A stretch of 21,732 bases of DNA from a virus. The translations under genes and the position numbers were made by a program. A model generated the notes under the pieces. That model did not search any database. It was given only the letters and a program-made list of their open reading frames with translations, and had not been told where the DNA came from. Location: IMG/VR virus record IMGVR_UViG_3300020405_000030, positions 1-21,732 of that record; one strand, 5' to 3'. Below are positions 13,539-21,732 of this stretch, piece by piece; within the stretch, counting starts at the first letter, position 1, and every line of letters starts with the position of its first letter.

Positions 13539-15310
13539 TATTCTACTATCTCTATATCGTTTTCGTAAGATGTAAATCCATTTTCTTTTACAACTTTCAT
13601 TAAATGATTTACCCTTCCAATCAATTCATCTTTATGAGATATCAAAAATACATTTTTGCTTCGTTCTCTACCCATTTTTTTCAGTACAGCCAATGCACCT
13701 TCAACTCCTGCGGTATCCATACCACTATCAATCATCTCGTCAATGAATAATAGGTTAATATTTTGATACAAACTTTCCCAAACATCTCTAAATGCAAAAC
13801 TCATACCAAGTATAAGTCTATTACGTTCACCTCTTGACAAGTTATCAAAGTCTAAGTCTTGTCCAAGTTGTGTAATTTCTACATTCAAATCGTTTTGAAA
13901 CACAACTTGATGCGGCAATCCTAGTTTATCTAAATAATATGTAAGTCTGTTGTTTAGATATGCAAGATTTTGATCAATTATTTTCTTACGTATGAACGAA
14001 TCTTTGTTAGTTAATAGTTTTAACAAAAACTCTTGATGATCTTTGAAGTTTGTCAAGTCATTTATCGCACTATAGTCTAATTCTTGCATTGCTGTGTTAT
14101 TAAGTTCGTCTATTTGTGTTTGATAAGGATCAACTTCGTCTTGTTTGTTCTTTAATGCTGTTTTCAAACTGTCAACATTTTGTCTGTGTTCATATGCTTC
14201 TTTTGCAGTTTCATAAAATGTACTCGGCTTGCCGTTGATATCACCAATGTCTTGCAGTCCTTGTTCTACATCTTCAACTTTATTTTTTATTTCAGTTTGA
14301 TATGCAATAGCATCTTCAAGTTCTTTGTTTTTTAGTTTGCTGATTTCATCTTTTTTATCTGCGTGTAGATCTTGTCCACATGTATAACACTTGGCGTTTT
14401 CTAGTTCTGCGATATCTTTATTGACTTTTTCAACAGTATTGTCTGCACGTTGTAGTGCTGGCTCTAATGTGCTTAATTCTTTTCTAAGAGCCAAAATAGC
14501 ATTGTTATGTTCGTTCCAATGTGTAAGTTTTTCGTGTGCATTTAGTTCTGAATCAATATCTAAATGTTCTAATTCGTCGATTGCTGTAATTAATTTGTCT
14601 GCATCTTGTTGTTTTTTAGCAAGCCAAGCACGTTGGGTACCTTTTAAGTTTGCAATAGTATCTTCTATTTTACTATTTGATGTTTGTATTGCTTCAATCT
14701 TAAGTGTTTCTTGTGTAATAGTTTCTTTAGTCTGTCTAATACCGTCTTTTAATTTTTCTGCTTTTTCAGAAAGTATAGTAATACCTAACAACTGTTCAAT
14801 AATAGCACGTTGATCGTTTTGTCGCATACTTAGAAATGGTTCTGTATACGTATTAAGTGCAACAACATGCTTAAACATGTCGTGACTCATACCTAACAGA
14901 GTATTAATTGCTTCTTGTGTCTTGCGACTGTCCCCTTGCGACTCATCTACTTGCTCTTGTTCTTGATTATTGATATAAAACTTCATTATATTAGGTGAAC
15001 GTCCACGTTCAATACGATAATCAATACCATCTTTTTCAAAGTGCAAAGTAACTAACATACCTTTGCTGTTAGTTTTGTTAATTAAATTGTTGCGTTTAAT
15101 ATTTGTTAACGCCATACCATATAATGCATAACTTAATGCATTAATAATTGTTGTTTTACCTGTACCGTTACGTGATCCGTTATCATCTCCACCTTGATCT
15201 AAGTTTTCACCAAGTACAAGTGTTAATTGTTCTTTGTTAAAGTCAACAGCCTGGGTTTGATTACCCACACTCATAAAGTTTTTTACGGTTAAATCTTTAA
15301 TTCGTATCAT
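13538..15310 (-). CDS. 46: Recombination endonuclease subunit gp46 (Rad50-like ATPase)
   Basis: With gp47 it forms the Mre11/Rad50-type complex that processes DNA ends for recombination-dependent replication and host DNA breakdown. It is 590 aa, close to T4 gp46 (560 aa). The Walker A motif is GSRNGTGKTT (residues 45-54). Long coiled coils flank a zinc-hook CxxC (C308-Y-T-C311). The ABC signature LSRGERNRL lies near residue 490, and Walker B LLFIDEMID near 520. A switch His is in FLISHKDE. The ATG at 15310 overlaps the gp47 stop by 4 nt (ATGA), so subunit synthesis is coupled. All active-site motifs are present. Confidence 0.95.
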   Translation of the reverse strand: MIRIKDLTVKNFMSVGNQTQAVDFNKEQLTLVLGENLDQGGDDNGSRNGTGKTTIINALSYALYGMALTNIKRNNLINKTNSKGMLVTLHFEKDGIDYRIERGRSPNIMKFYINNQEQEQVDESQGDSRKTQEAINTLLGMSHDMFKHVVALNTYTEPFLSMRQNDQRAIIEQLLGITILSEKAEKLKDGIRQTKETITQETLKIEAIQTSNSKIEDTIANLKGTQRAWLAKKQQDADKLITAIDELEHLDIDSELNAHEKLTHWNEHNNAILALRKELSTLEPALQRADNTVEKVNKDIAELENAKCYTCGQDLHADKKDEISKLKNKELEDAIAYQTEIKNKVEDVEQGLQDIGDINGKPSTFYETAKEAYEHRQNVDSLKTALKNKQDEVDPYQTQIDELNNTAMQELDYSAINDLTNFKDHQEFLLKLLTNKDSFIRKKIIDQNLAYLNNRLTYYLDKLGLPHQVVFQNDLNVEITQLGQDLDFDNLSRGERNRLILGMSFAFRDVWESLYQNINLLFIDEMIDSGMDTAGVEGALAVLKKMGRERSKNVFLISHKDELIGRVNHLMKVVKENGFTSYENDIEIVE

Positions 15311-16317
15311 AGTTCGTTATAAATGTCCAATAGCATTTTCTTATTGAAGTTATCTGAATCAATAGCAGTTATTTCTTTAGAAACAATTTCATCTACACTT
15401 TCAAATTGTGTTATATCTAAATTTGTGCTTATTTCTTCAACTTGTTTTTGTGGAATAAGTGTAATCTCTCTACAACCATACTGTGAGATATACGTCTCTT
15501 TGATAAATTGTGCTTCTTCATAACTAATCGGAACGTCAATAGTAACACGCAAATACATATTACTTTTTATTATGTCTTGATTAGGATCAAGAAGTTTGCT
15601 TAATGTAGTTGTCCTATACTTAGGACAATCGTCCCAGTTCAGATATTCAGGCTCTTTGTTGTTTTCTCTATCAAGTATCATCATTCCTCTTGCATCATCC
15701 CATGCATCAGCATAGTTGTGTGGGAACGCATTACCTAAATAATGTATTTTGCCTTGTTTTTGTCTTTTATGGAAGTGACCACTAAACACATACTCTTGAT
15801 GTTGAAAGTGTTCTGCTTTCAATTCACCATGATCTGGCATTTGGACCATGGCATTCATGTAAAAACTTGGAAGTTCGAAGTGACCAAACATGTATTTGCT
15901 TTTTATATCTTTAATTTTACGCCACTCATCTCCTACTAGCCACGGAACTAATGCAACATCGTCCTCTTGATATATTTCGTCAATAAAAGTAATACCAGGA
16001 ATGTAAGTAGCAAACGCAGTCGAGTTGACATCACGCTTGTCTTTGTAGTAAAGGTCATGGTTGCCGTCAAAAAAGTAAAATTTTTCAAACGCACTACCTA
16101 GTTTTTTCATGCAACGGATTGTTGCATCCATTGTTGTGAGATTCAAACTGTTTCTGTTGTGGTGCCAATCACCACAAAATATACCAGTTTCGCAATTATT
16201 GGCTTTTGCTTGGTCAATATACCAGTCTACAAATCGTTCACAATCATCATTATGTACTTTACTGTTTCCTTTTAGGCCAAGGTGAATGTCAGTAAAGACA
16301 GCCGCTTTTTTAAACAC
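15307..16317 (-). CDS. 47: Recombination endonuclease subunit gp47 (Mre11-like nuclease)
   Basis: Metallophosphoesterase nuclease that works with gp46. It is 336 aa, matching T4 gp47 (339 aa). The metal-binding motifs are in order: FTDIHLG, FCGDWHHNR, DGNHDLYY, FGHFELPS and FSGHFHKRQ. The start is GTG at 16317, with GGAG 9 nt upstream; it places MFKKAAVFTDIH at the expected N-terminus. It is the first gene of a coupled unit gp47-gp46-sufE-65aa-GIY-YIG. A consensus sigma-70 promoter lies directly upstream at 16343-16371, so it should be expressed early by host polymerase. Confidence 0.95.
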   Translation of the reverse strand: MFKKAAVFTDIHLGLKGNSKVHNDDCERFVDWYIDQAKANNCETGIFCGDWHHNRNSLNLTTMDATIRCMKKLGSAFEKFYFFDGNHDLYYKDKRDVNSTAFATYIPGITFIDEIYQEDDVALVPWLVGDEWRKIKDIKSKYMFGHFELPSFYMNAMVQMPDHGELKAEHFQHQEYVFSGHFHKRQKQGKIHYLGNAFPHNYADAWDDARGMMILDRENNKEPEYLNWDDCPKYRTTTLSKLLDPNQDIIKSNMYLRVTIDVPISYEEAQFIKETYISQYGCREITLIPQKQVEEISTNLDITQFESVDEIVSKEITAIDSDNFNKKMLLDIYNEL

Positions 16318-16342
16318 TTATAATCACTCCTTAATCAATAAC

Positions 16343-16371
16343 ATTATACTTTAAAAACTTAACGATGTCAA
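16343..16371 (-). promoter_or_regulatory. Consensus sigma-70 (early) promoter for gp47
   Basis: The minus strand has TTGACA (16371-16366), a 17-bp spacer and TATAAT (16348-16343). Both hexamers match the bacterial consensus exactly. The predicted start at about 16336 leaves a leader of about 19 nt before the GTG at 16317. It occupies the 58-bp gap after the gp55 stop. Confidence 0.85.
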
Positions 16372-16375
16372 GTGA

Positions 16376-17206
16376 TTATTTTTTATTGTTTATTTCTTCT
16401 TGTCTTTTTTGTGATGCTTCCCATTCACCGGCATGTTGGCGTGTATAACTAGGATTCATATTGTTCATTTCAAGAATATCGTCTCTTATGTTCTGATTGC
16501 GTTTTTCTAGGTTAATTACCCTAACAAAACTGTTTGTAACAGCCGCAGTATAGTATGCAAACGGGTTTTGACTCTTAGATTCGTCAAATTGTAAGCCTAT
16601 TTGTGCTAATTGAAGTATTGCTTGCCCACGCATTTCATCATTATATGTATATCCTCTAACATTTCCCCTTGTAGCATATCTATCGCACAATTTCATCCAC
16701 ATCATAGCAAGTTTATTAGTTGCTTTGCCGTGTGATTTTGAAAATCCGCCATTTTCCATGCCGCCTTCCCAGTGACTTTTGCCTACGCAAACTAATTCAT
16801 CTTGATCATTAAATTTAAAATGCTGAAATGGAGGAAAATTTAGTTTTATTTTTTTATCTGCTTCAGTTTTAGGATTTTTTTTGCGTCCAGGATCTTCTGG
16901 AATGTGTTCAAATGTCATAATTCTAAAAATTAATTCTTCTTTTGTTATTTTTCTATAGTCAACTTCACAATCTGCTTGTTTTATCTTTTCACCAGCCGCT
17001 TTTCTTGTCTCAAATGCCAATTGGCTTTGTTTTTTAGCCTTATTTCGCTTTGCTTCTGCTATAGTACGTATGTTAATTTTGTCAATATTTGGTAAAATTA
17101 TGTCAAAATCTGCATAATCGTCGTCTGTATAACTGCAAAATGTGCTTTTAGACTTGTGTATCTCTTTTAAGATATCTTTGTTGTTTAAATAATTTGTTTT
17201 TCTCAT
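16376..17206 (-). CDS. 55: Late sigma factor gp55
   Basis: Divergent sigma factor that, with the sliding clamp and gp33, directs host RNA polymerase to late promoters of the TATAAATA type. The C-terminal third holds the sigma region 2-like core: MWMKLCDRYATRGNVRGY, YNDEMRGQAILQLAQIGLQF, NPFAYYTAAVTNSFVRVIN and LEKRNQNIRDDIL (about residues 165-245). At 276 aa it is longer than T4 gp55 (185 aa). The extra length is a basic N-terminal region and a central insert with EHIPEDPGRKKN and FPPFQHFKF. GGAG lies 5 nt before the ATG at 17206. It has its own sigma-70 promoter at 17237-17265, expected for an early-made regulator. Confidence 0.9.
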   Translation of the reverse strand: MRKTNYLNNKDILKEIHKSKSTFCSYTDDDYADFDIILPNIDKINIRTIAEAKRNKAKKQSQLAFETRKAAGEKIKQADCEVDYRKITKEELIFRIMTFEHIPEDPGRKKNPKTEADKKIKLNFPPFQHFKFNDQDELVCVGKSHWEGGMENGGFSKSHGKATNKLAMMWMKLCDRYATRGNVRGYTYNDEMRGQAILQLAQIGLQFDESKSQNPFAYYTAAVTNSFVRVINLEKRNQNIRDDILEMNNMNPSYTRQHAGEWEASQKRQEEINNKK

Positions 17207-17236
17207 TGAGGCTCCGGTTTTTAAAATATTACATAC

Positions 17237-17265
17237 ATTATAAACTACGTATATAAAAAAGTCAA
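17237..17265 (-). promoter_or_regulatory. Sigma-70 (early) promoter for gp55
   Basis: The minus strand has TTGACT (17265-17260), a 17-bp spacer and TATAAT (17242-17237), one base from perfect consensus. It lies about 31 nt upstream of the gp55 ATG. Its -35 box touches the late octamer for the opposite-strand baseplate genes. Confidence 0.8.
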
Positions 17266-17272
17266 CTAAATA
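17265..17272 (+). promoter_or_regulatory. Late promoter ACTAAATA for the baseplate unit
   Basis: The plus strand reads ACTAAATA, the same octamer as at 12028-12035. It lies 21 nt before the gp48-like ATG, with GGAG between. It shares one base with the -35 box of the divergent gp55 promoter. Confidence 0.6.
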
Positions 17273-17293
17273 ATACTATTAGGAGTAAAATAA

Positions 17294-18136
17294 ATGGCAA
17301 CCAAATATACAAGTAACCCACATATAGATCACTTTATTGACAATGGTATATCTGTTGCTCAAAGTGCCATAAAGGAAAAAGCCAAAAAAATTGTTCCGTT
17401 TCCGTTTGATGCAGGCGAATTTTCGTCTTTTATTCGTGGTGGCAATTTGCCTAAAGACGGCGTGCCTACTTCACGTGCATATTCGGAAGCAAAGGTTGTA
17501 GACAAAACAGGCGATAATGATTGGCGTGTTAGTATTTCTATGCCTCCGGTTATAAGAGAACTAAATTCTTCTCTTTTAAATCCTTTAGTTAAATCAGGTG
17601 AGCGAATGATATTTCCTTTTACTCCATCAGTAATATTTTCACACAGTGCATCTTATTCATCAATGCAACCTGTACATACTAATTATCCATTTTACAATTA
17701 TCAGAACTCCGCTGTGGACGCAATTACAGTTTCAGGTGACTTTTTTATTGAAACAAATGACGATGCAGAATATTGGGTAGCGGCAGTAACATTTTTACGA
17801 ACACTAACAAAAATGTTTTATGGAGATAACGGCGCTGATACAGGTAATCCTCCGCCGATTGTTAAATTTAACGGTTACGGAGAATATGTTTTTAAAAATG
17901 TTCCTTGTGTAGTAACAAGTTTTAACGTAGATTTACCTCAAGATGTAGATTATATGAAAACTAACGTAGGAGGTGGAGAACCTGGTTCTCCAGACGGTAG
18001 TCCAGGAACATGGGTTCCTACACAAAGTTTGATGGCTGTAACACTACAACCAATTTACAGCAGAACACATGTTGAACAATTTAGTTTAAATGATTTTGTT
18101 AACGGAAACTTAATTAGCAATAGAGGATTTGTATAA
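17294..18136 (+). CDS. 48: Baseplate tail-tube cap/initiator, gp48/gp54-like
   Basis: A 280-aa structural protein resembling the baseplate tail-tube cap (gp48) and initiator (gp54) proteins, which are themselves related to tail tube proteins and start tube polymerisation. Seen features are ISMPPVIRELNSSLLNPL, MIFPFTPSVIFSHSASYSSM, the tube-like beta segment VDAITVSGDFFIETNDDAEY and YVFKNVPCVVTSFNVDLPQD, typical of this fold. GGAG precedes the ATG. It is first in the plus-strand baseplate unit, and its stop overlaps the gp53 ATG (TAATG). I cannot separate gp48 from gp54 by eye. Confidence 0.65.
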   Translation: MATKYTSNPHIDHFIDNGISVAQSAIKEKAKKIVPFPFDAGEFSSFIRGGNLPKDGVPTSRAYSEAKVVDKTGDNDWRVSISMPPVIRELNSSLLNPLVKSGERMIFPFTPSVIFSHSASYSSMQPVHTNYPFYNYQNSAVDAITVSGDFFIETNDDAEYWVAAVTFLRTLTKMFYGDNGADTGNPPPIVKFNGYGEYVFKNVPCVVTSFNVDLPQDVDYMKTNVGGGEPGSPDGSPGTWVPTQSLMAVTLQPIYSRTHVEQFSLNDFVNGNLISNRGFV

Positions 18137-18441
18137 TGTCGGCATCATATAGTAAAGCAAGTCCATGGGCAAATACACCGATTGTAGATAATAGGTATTT
18201 AGGAAATTTTGAAATACGTCCAGTTCCAGCAGAGTCAGATGATTTTTTGTATACAATAGAAACACAGTATACACATAGACCAGATTTACTAGCATATGAT
18301 TTATATGGCAACAGTAAATTGTGGTGGGTGTTTGCACAAAGAAATATGGATACTATAAAAGATCCTGTTTTTGACATGGTAGCAGGCGTACAAATATTTT
18401 TACCAAAAGGTCCTACACTAAGAAACGTACTAGGAGTTTAA
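18136..18441 (+). CDS. 53: Baseplate wedge protein gp53
   Basis: A 101-aa wedge component that binds neighbouring wedges around the hub. The family signature is visible: YTHRPDLLAYDLYGNSKLWW, then FAQRNMDTIKDPVFDM and GVQIFLPK, resembling the conserved gp53/LysM-like core. It is shorter than T4 gp53 (196 aa), keeping mainly this core. The ATG overlaps the stop of the upstream gene. T4 also has gene 53 shortly before gene 5; here a 1031-aa gene lies between them. Confidence 0.85.
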   Translation: MSASYSKASPWANTPIVDNRYLGNFEIRPVPAESDDFLYTIETQYTHRPDLLAYDLYGNSKLWWVFAQRNMDTIKDPVFDMVAGVQIFLPKGPTLRNVLGV

Positions 18442-18442
18442 A

Positions 18443-21400
18443 TTGAGTTTTTCGTCACTAGTGAATAAAGTAACTAGCAAGTTTCAGCAAATAAGTTCTG
18501 CAATTCCAGATATTGCCGCAGATATTCAAAGCGGTATTAATAACACTCTTAATCAATTTAAAGTAGAAGGTTTAGGAGGCGCTATAGGACAAGTTCAAGG
18601 CTTTAGTAATATGGCAAAAGACGGAAGTCTATTTGCATCAATGCATCCAAAAGCGTTCAAAAGTAATTTAAAAGCAAAACCAGGACCTATAGGTTTCACA
18701 ACAAAAGCAGGAGAACTAGTACCTGGAGTATCTCAACCTCCTTGGCCAAACGAATTAGAAAATTTTGCAAGTATGAATTGTTTAATTACTTTAGCGGCCT
18801 TGAGTCATAAAGAAATAAGTGATCCTGATAATACATATCGTAAAACAGGATTGAATAATATTGTATGTCAAAGTGGTGGAGGAGCAGGTTCTAAAAAGCA
18901 AAAAACACAAGTAGAAATAGCACTTGGAAATAATGTAGAATTTTATATTGATAATTTAGATATTGGTGCAAATATTACTCCAAGTTTATCTTACGGTATG
19001 AATAGTAATGTTACTAAAATAAGTTTCGAAGTCAAAGAACCTTACAGCATGGGTTTATTTTACCAAGCACTAAGCGTTGCCGCCGCAAAAGCAGGATTTC
19101 AAGATTATACCACAGCATGTTTTGCTTTACAATTAGATTTCAAAGGTTGGACAGTTGACGGTACTCAAGTAGATGTACCATATGCAAGAAGACTTATTCC
19201 TATTTCATTAACTACTTCACAATTTTCAGTTAATGAAGGAGGTTCAATATATCAAGTAGAAGCCATTGCATGGAACGAACGTGCTTTGCGTGATAGTGTA
19301 CAGCAAATAAAAACTGATGTTGCAATTACCGGAAGAACTGTTAGAGAAATATTACAAACAGGCGGAAAAAGTATTACAAGTATAATGAATGCAAGATTAT
19401 TGGAAATGCAAGAAGCAGAACAGGTATCAGTTGCAGATCAATTTATAATTATTTTTCCAAAAGAAGGAGCATCTACTTTTAGTCCTACTGCAAATGCAGA
19501 AACAAATAATTCTGCAACAATGAATCCTGCATTTATGATGGACGATGGAGCATATCCAGATCCTACACACGAACAAGTAACCAGCAATAAAATTTTAGAA
19601 GGATATTGGAAAAGTATAGGAGGCGGAGAAGATCCTGTGCCAGAAAATTTTGATGAATATCTTGCAACTATGTCAGGTAATGTAAAAAATGCAGGTAGAT
19701 TAGATCAAATGTTAAAAAAATATGCCTCTAGTTCATTTAGTCAAAATGAAATAGGAGCATCAAAAATGCTTGACAGTCCATTTGAAGGCGGAGCACAACC
19801 AATGCCTGAACCTAAGTACGTTGCAGGATCAGGACCTCCAGATGTCGTTGCTAATGAAGCAATTCGTGTAAGAGAGGCCAATGAACAAATTAAAAAAGAT
19901 AATGAAGAATTAGCAAAGAAAAATGAAGCCTTTCAAGCAAAATACCCAATTTTTGCTCGTGCTGGTGCAAACATGAAACTTGATGGAGAGATTAGAACTT
20001 ACAAATTTAGTGCAGGTACAAGACTGCAAGAAATTATTGAAGAAGTATTAATAACAAGTATGTATGGACGTGAACTTGCTGATCAGTTGAAAGATATCAA
20101 AGATCCATTTGGTTATATTAAATGGTACAGGGTTGAAACAGATGTATATACTGTGCCAACTAATAGTGAAATAGCAAAATCAGGAAAGGTTCCTTCTGTC
20201 TATACTTACAGAATTGTACCATACTATGTTCATCATAGTGTATTTTCTGCACCTACTGCACCAAGCAAAGGCGTTCCAGAATTAAAAGCACAGGCGGCAA
20301 AAGAATACAATTATATCTACACAGGTAAAAACAAAGATATATTAGATTTCCAAATTGCGTATAACAAAAGTTTTATCTATCCTATTACAGCAGATAGAGG
20401 TTCATCAACAGCCGCACAAACTACAGGAGCGGCAGGTACTCAAACTACAGGAGGACCTGAAGCACAATACGTTACAAACGAAACAGGAAATGGTTTACCT
20501 GCTACAGAAGGAGCGGCTAAACAAGCAGATGTTGTGAACACAAATAGCGGTAACGCAGGTGGTTCAGGATTTGATAATTCTGCAATTGGTATTGCAAGAA
20601 TGTTCAATGATAGACTTATGAATTCATTAGTGGACATGGTCAAAGTTGATATGACTATTATGGGAGATCCGTTTTATCTTTCAGACAATGGTATTGGAAA
20701 TTATCATGCTAAAGAAACTTCGTATATTAATATGACTCAAGATGGACATGCAAACTATGCTAATGGAGAACTACATGTAAATGTATTATTTAGAACTCCA
20801 ATTGATTTTGATCCAGATAGAGGCGATTATATATTTCCTGAAGAATTAATTATCGTAGATACTTTTAGTGGACTTTATCGTGTAAATGTTGTCAACCATT
20901 TAATCAACGAAAACCAATATACAACAGTATTACAAATGACTAGAGTAAGAGCACAAACAGAACAACCTGTAACACAAAATCTAGGAGCAATTATTGAAAC
21001 TACAAAAGCAAGTCAGTCTATGAATGAAAAAGCAGTGGAGTATGCTGGTAAAGTTTCTGAAGCGGCAATAGCAACAGGTGCTACTGAAAATTTATCAGAA
21101 GCAAAAAAACAAATAGAACTACTATTGCCTGGTTATCAAGGTTTAAACGATTTAGTATCACAACAAGCACAGTCTTTAGGACTGCCTGCATTAGATGCAT
21201 TTGGTAGAATAGGTCAATCGCTTAAAACATTACAAGAACAAGTTGGTTTTGCAGAACTAGGAAAAATTGGAGCAGAATTTAATAATTTAAAAAATGCCGC
21301 CACAACCTTCGCCTCAGAAACACTTAGTCAGGTAAATTTAAATGGGAGTGATGTTTTAGGAAAATTTGGAACTACACTGACTGACACAATTGGTAATGTG

Positions 21401-21538
21401 CCTAGTCTATCAAAACTAGCAAATAAAGCGCCTTCAGTTAGTATGACAATTCCAAATAATTTGGAAGCAGTAGCAACTGAAAATGCGGCTAAGTTAGCAA
21501 AATTAAACACAAATTTAAGAGATATAGGACCTACATAA
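18443..21538 (+). CDS. Large baseplate/hub structural protein (1031 aa)
   Basis: An unnamed virion protein kind that lies before gp5 in marine T4-like phages. The N-terminal part (about residues 75-300) contains PPWPNELENFASMNCLITL, NVEFYIDNLDIGANITPSLS and LIPISLTTSQFSVNEGGS. A charged helix (about 470-500) follows. The domain at about residues 715-840 (MIMGDPFYL, ANGELHVNVLFRTPIDFD, FSGLYRVNVVNHL) suggests a hub role comparable to T4 gp27, which pairs with gp5. The C-terminal 180 residues are helical and Ala/Gln-rich. It starts with TTG at 18443, one base after the gp53 stop, with GGAG 6 nt upstream; no in-frame ATG fits better. The hub role is inference. Confidence 0.65.
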   Translation: MSFSSLVNKVTSKFQQISSAIPDIAADIQSGINNTLNQFKVEGLGGAIGQVQGFSNMAKDGSLFASMHPKAFKSNLKAKPGPIGFTTKAGELVPGVSQPPWPNELENFASMNCLITLAALSHKEISDPDNTYRKTGLNNIVCQSGGGAGSKKQKTQVEIALGNNVEFYIDNLDIGANITPSLSYGMNSNVTKISFEVKEPYSMGLFYQALSVAAAKAGFQDYTTACFALQLDFKGWTVDGTQVDVPYARRLIPISLTTSQFSVNEGGSIYQVEAIAWNERALRDSVQQIKTDVAITGRTVREILQTGGKSITSIMNARLLEMQEAEQVSVADQFIIIFPKEGASTFSPTANAETNNSATMNPAFMMDDGAYPDPTHEQVTSNKILEGYWKSIGGGEDPVPENFDEYLATMSGNVKNAGRLDQMLKKYASSSFSQNEIGASKMLDSPFEGGAQPMPEPKYVAGSGPPDVVANEAIRVREANEQIKKDNEELAKKNEAFQAKYPIFARAGANMKLDGEIRTYKFSAGTRLQEIIEEVLITSMYGRELADQLKDIKDPFGYIKWYRVETDVYTVPTNSEIAKSGKVPSVYTYRIVPYYVHHSVFSAPTAPSKGVPELKAQAAKEYNYIYTGKNKDILDFQIAYNKSFIYPITADRGSSTAAQTTGAAGTQTTGGPEAQYVTNETGNGLPATEGAAKQADVVNTNSGNAGGSGFDNSAIGIARMFNDRLMNSLVDMVKVDMTIMGDPFYLSDNGIGNYHAKETSYINMTQDGHANYANGELHVNVLFRTPIDFDPDRGDYIFPEELIIVDTFSGLYRVNVVNHLINENQYTTVLQMTRVRAQTEQPVTQNLGAIIETTKASQSMNEKAVEYAGKVSEAAIATGATENLSEAKKQIELLLPGYQGLNDLVSQQAQSLGLPALDAFGRIGQSLKTLQEQVGFAELGKIGAEFNNLKNAATTFASETLSQVNLNGSDVLGKFGTTLTDTIGNVPSLSKLANKAPSVSMTIPNNLEAVATENAAKLAKLNTNLRDIGPT

Positions 21539-21539
21539 A

Positions 21540-21732
21540 ATGGCGTTTGAAGATATTCGTAGATCGCGACCTAAAAGCACAAGTCAAACTGGGCCATTTG
21601 AAGCAATAGTTGTCAATAATTTAGATACCAAATACATGGGCACACTGCAAGTTGAATTATTGAAGTCAACAAGTTCAGGTAATCAACCTGAAAGATCAGG
21701 ACAAGTTATGGAAGCGATGTATCTTAGTCCAT
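21540..21732 (+). CDS. 5: Baseplate hub/tail lysozyme gp5 (partial, N-terminus only)
   Basis: The first 64 codons of a gene that runs past the right edge. The ATG at 21540 is one base after the preceding stop. The visible part contains GPFEAIVVNNLDTKYMGTLQ followed by VELLKSTSSGN and MEAMYLSP. This is the start of an OB-fold domain like that at the N-terminus of T4-like gp5, the membrane-puncturing needle with a cell-wall lysozyme. Whether this copy keeps a lysozyme domain cannot be seen here. Confidence 0.75.
   Translation, partial: MAFEDIRRSRPKSTSQTGPFEAIVVNNLDTKYMGTLQVELLKSTSSGNQPERSGQVMEAMYLSP

Overview
The window is a piece of an AT-rich genome of a marine T4-like myovirus, of the cyanophage/pelagiphage kind. 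The assignment rests on T4-family genes recognised from their translations: prohead core gp22, prohead protease gp21, a gp68-like acidic core protein, portal gp20, gp26, recombination nuclease gp46/gp47, late sigma factor gp55, gp48/gp54-like, gp53 and the start of gp5. No photosynthesis gene, tRNA, integrase or insertion sequence is visible, so the host cannot be fixed from this window.

Layout. (1) Positions 1-7664, minus strand: a tape-measure-like protein leads into the portal gene and then the head-assembly genes (82-aa protein, MptE-like protein, gp68-like, gp21, gp22). gp22 runs off the left edge. (2) Positions 7738-8885, plus strand: gp26, followed by an open -1 reading frame that looks like a programmed frameshift extension. 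(3) Positions 8882-12003, minus strand: two large Ala/Gly-rich proteins, probably packaged virion proteins processed by gp21. (4) Positions 12004-12476: the only long gap between genes. It holds a late promoter and what looks like a structured non-coding RNA on the minus strand. (5) Positions 12477-17206, minus strand: an early block of gp55, gp47, gp46, SufE-like, a 65-aa basic protein and a GIY-YIG nuclease. (6) Positions 17294-21732, plus strand: baseplate genes (gp48/54-like, gp53, a 1031-aa hub-like protein, start of gp5).

Regulation can be read from the sequence. The structural transcription units follow T4-late-type octamers ending in TAAATA. gp47 and gp55 instead have bacterial sigma-70 promoters with 17-bp spacers (TTGACA/TATAAT and TTGACT/TATAAT). 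gp55 would be made early by host RNA polymerase and then direct that polymerase to the late octamers. Genes are tightly packed, with ATGA or TAATG overlaps at several junctions.

The two strongest novel candidates are the -1 frameshift cassette at 8640-8720 (slippery run plus H-type pseudoknot) and the structured RNA at 12056-12476, whose G-U pairs show that the minus strand is the functional one.
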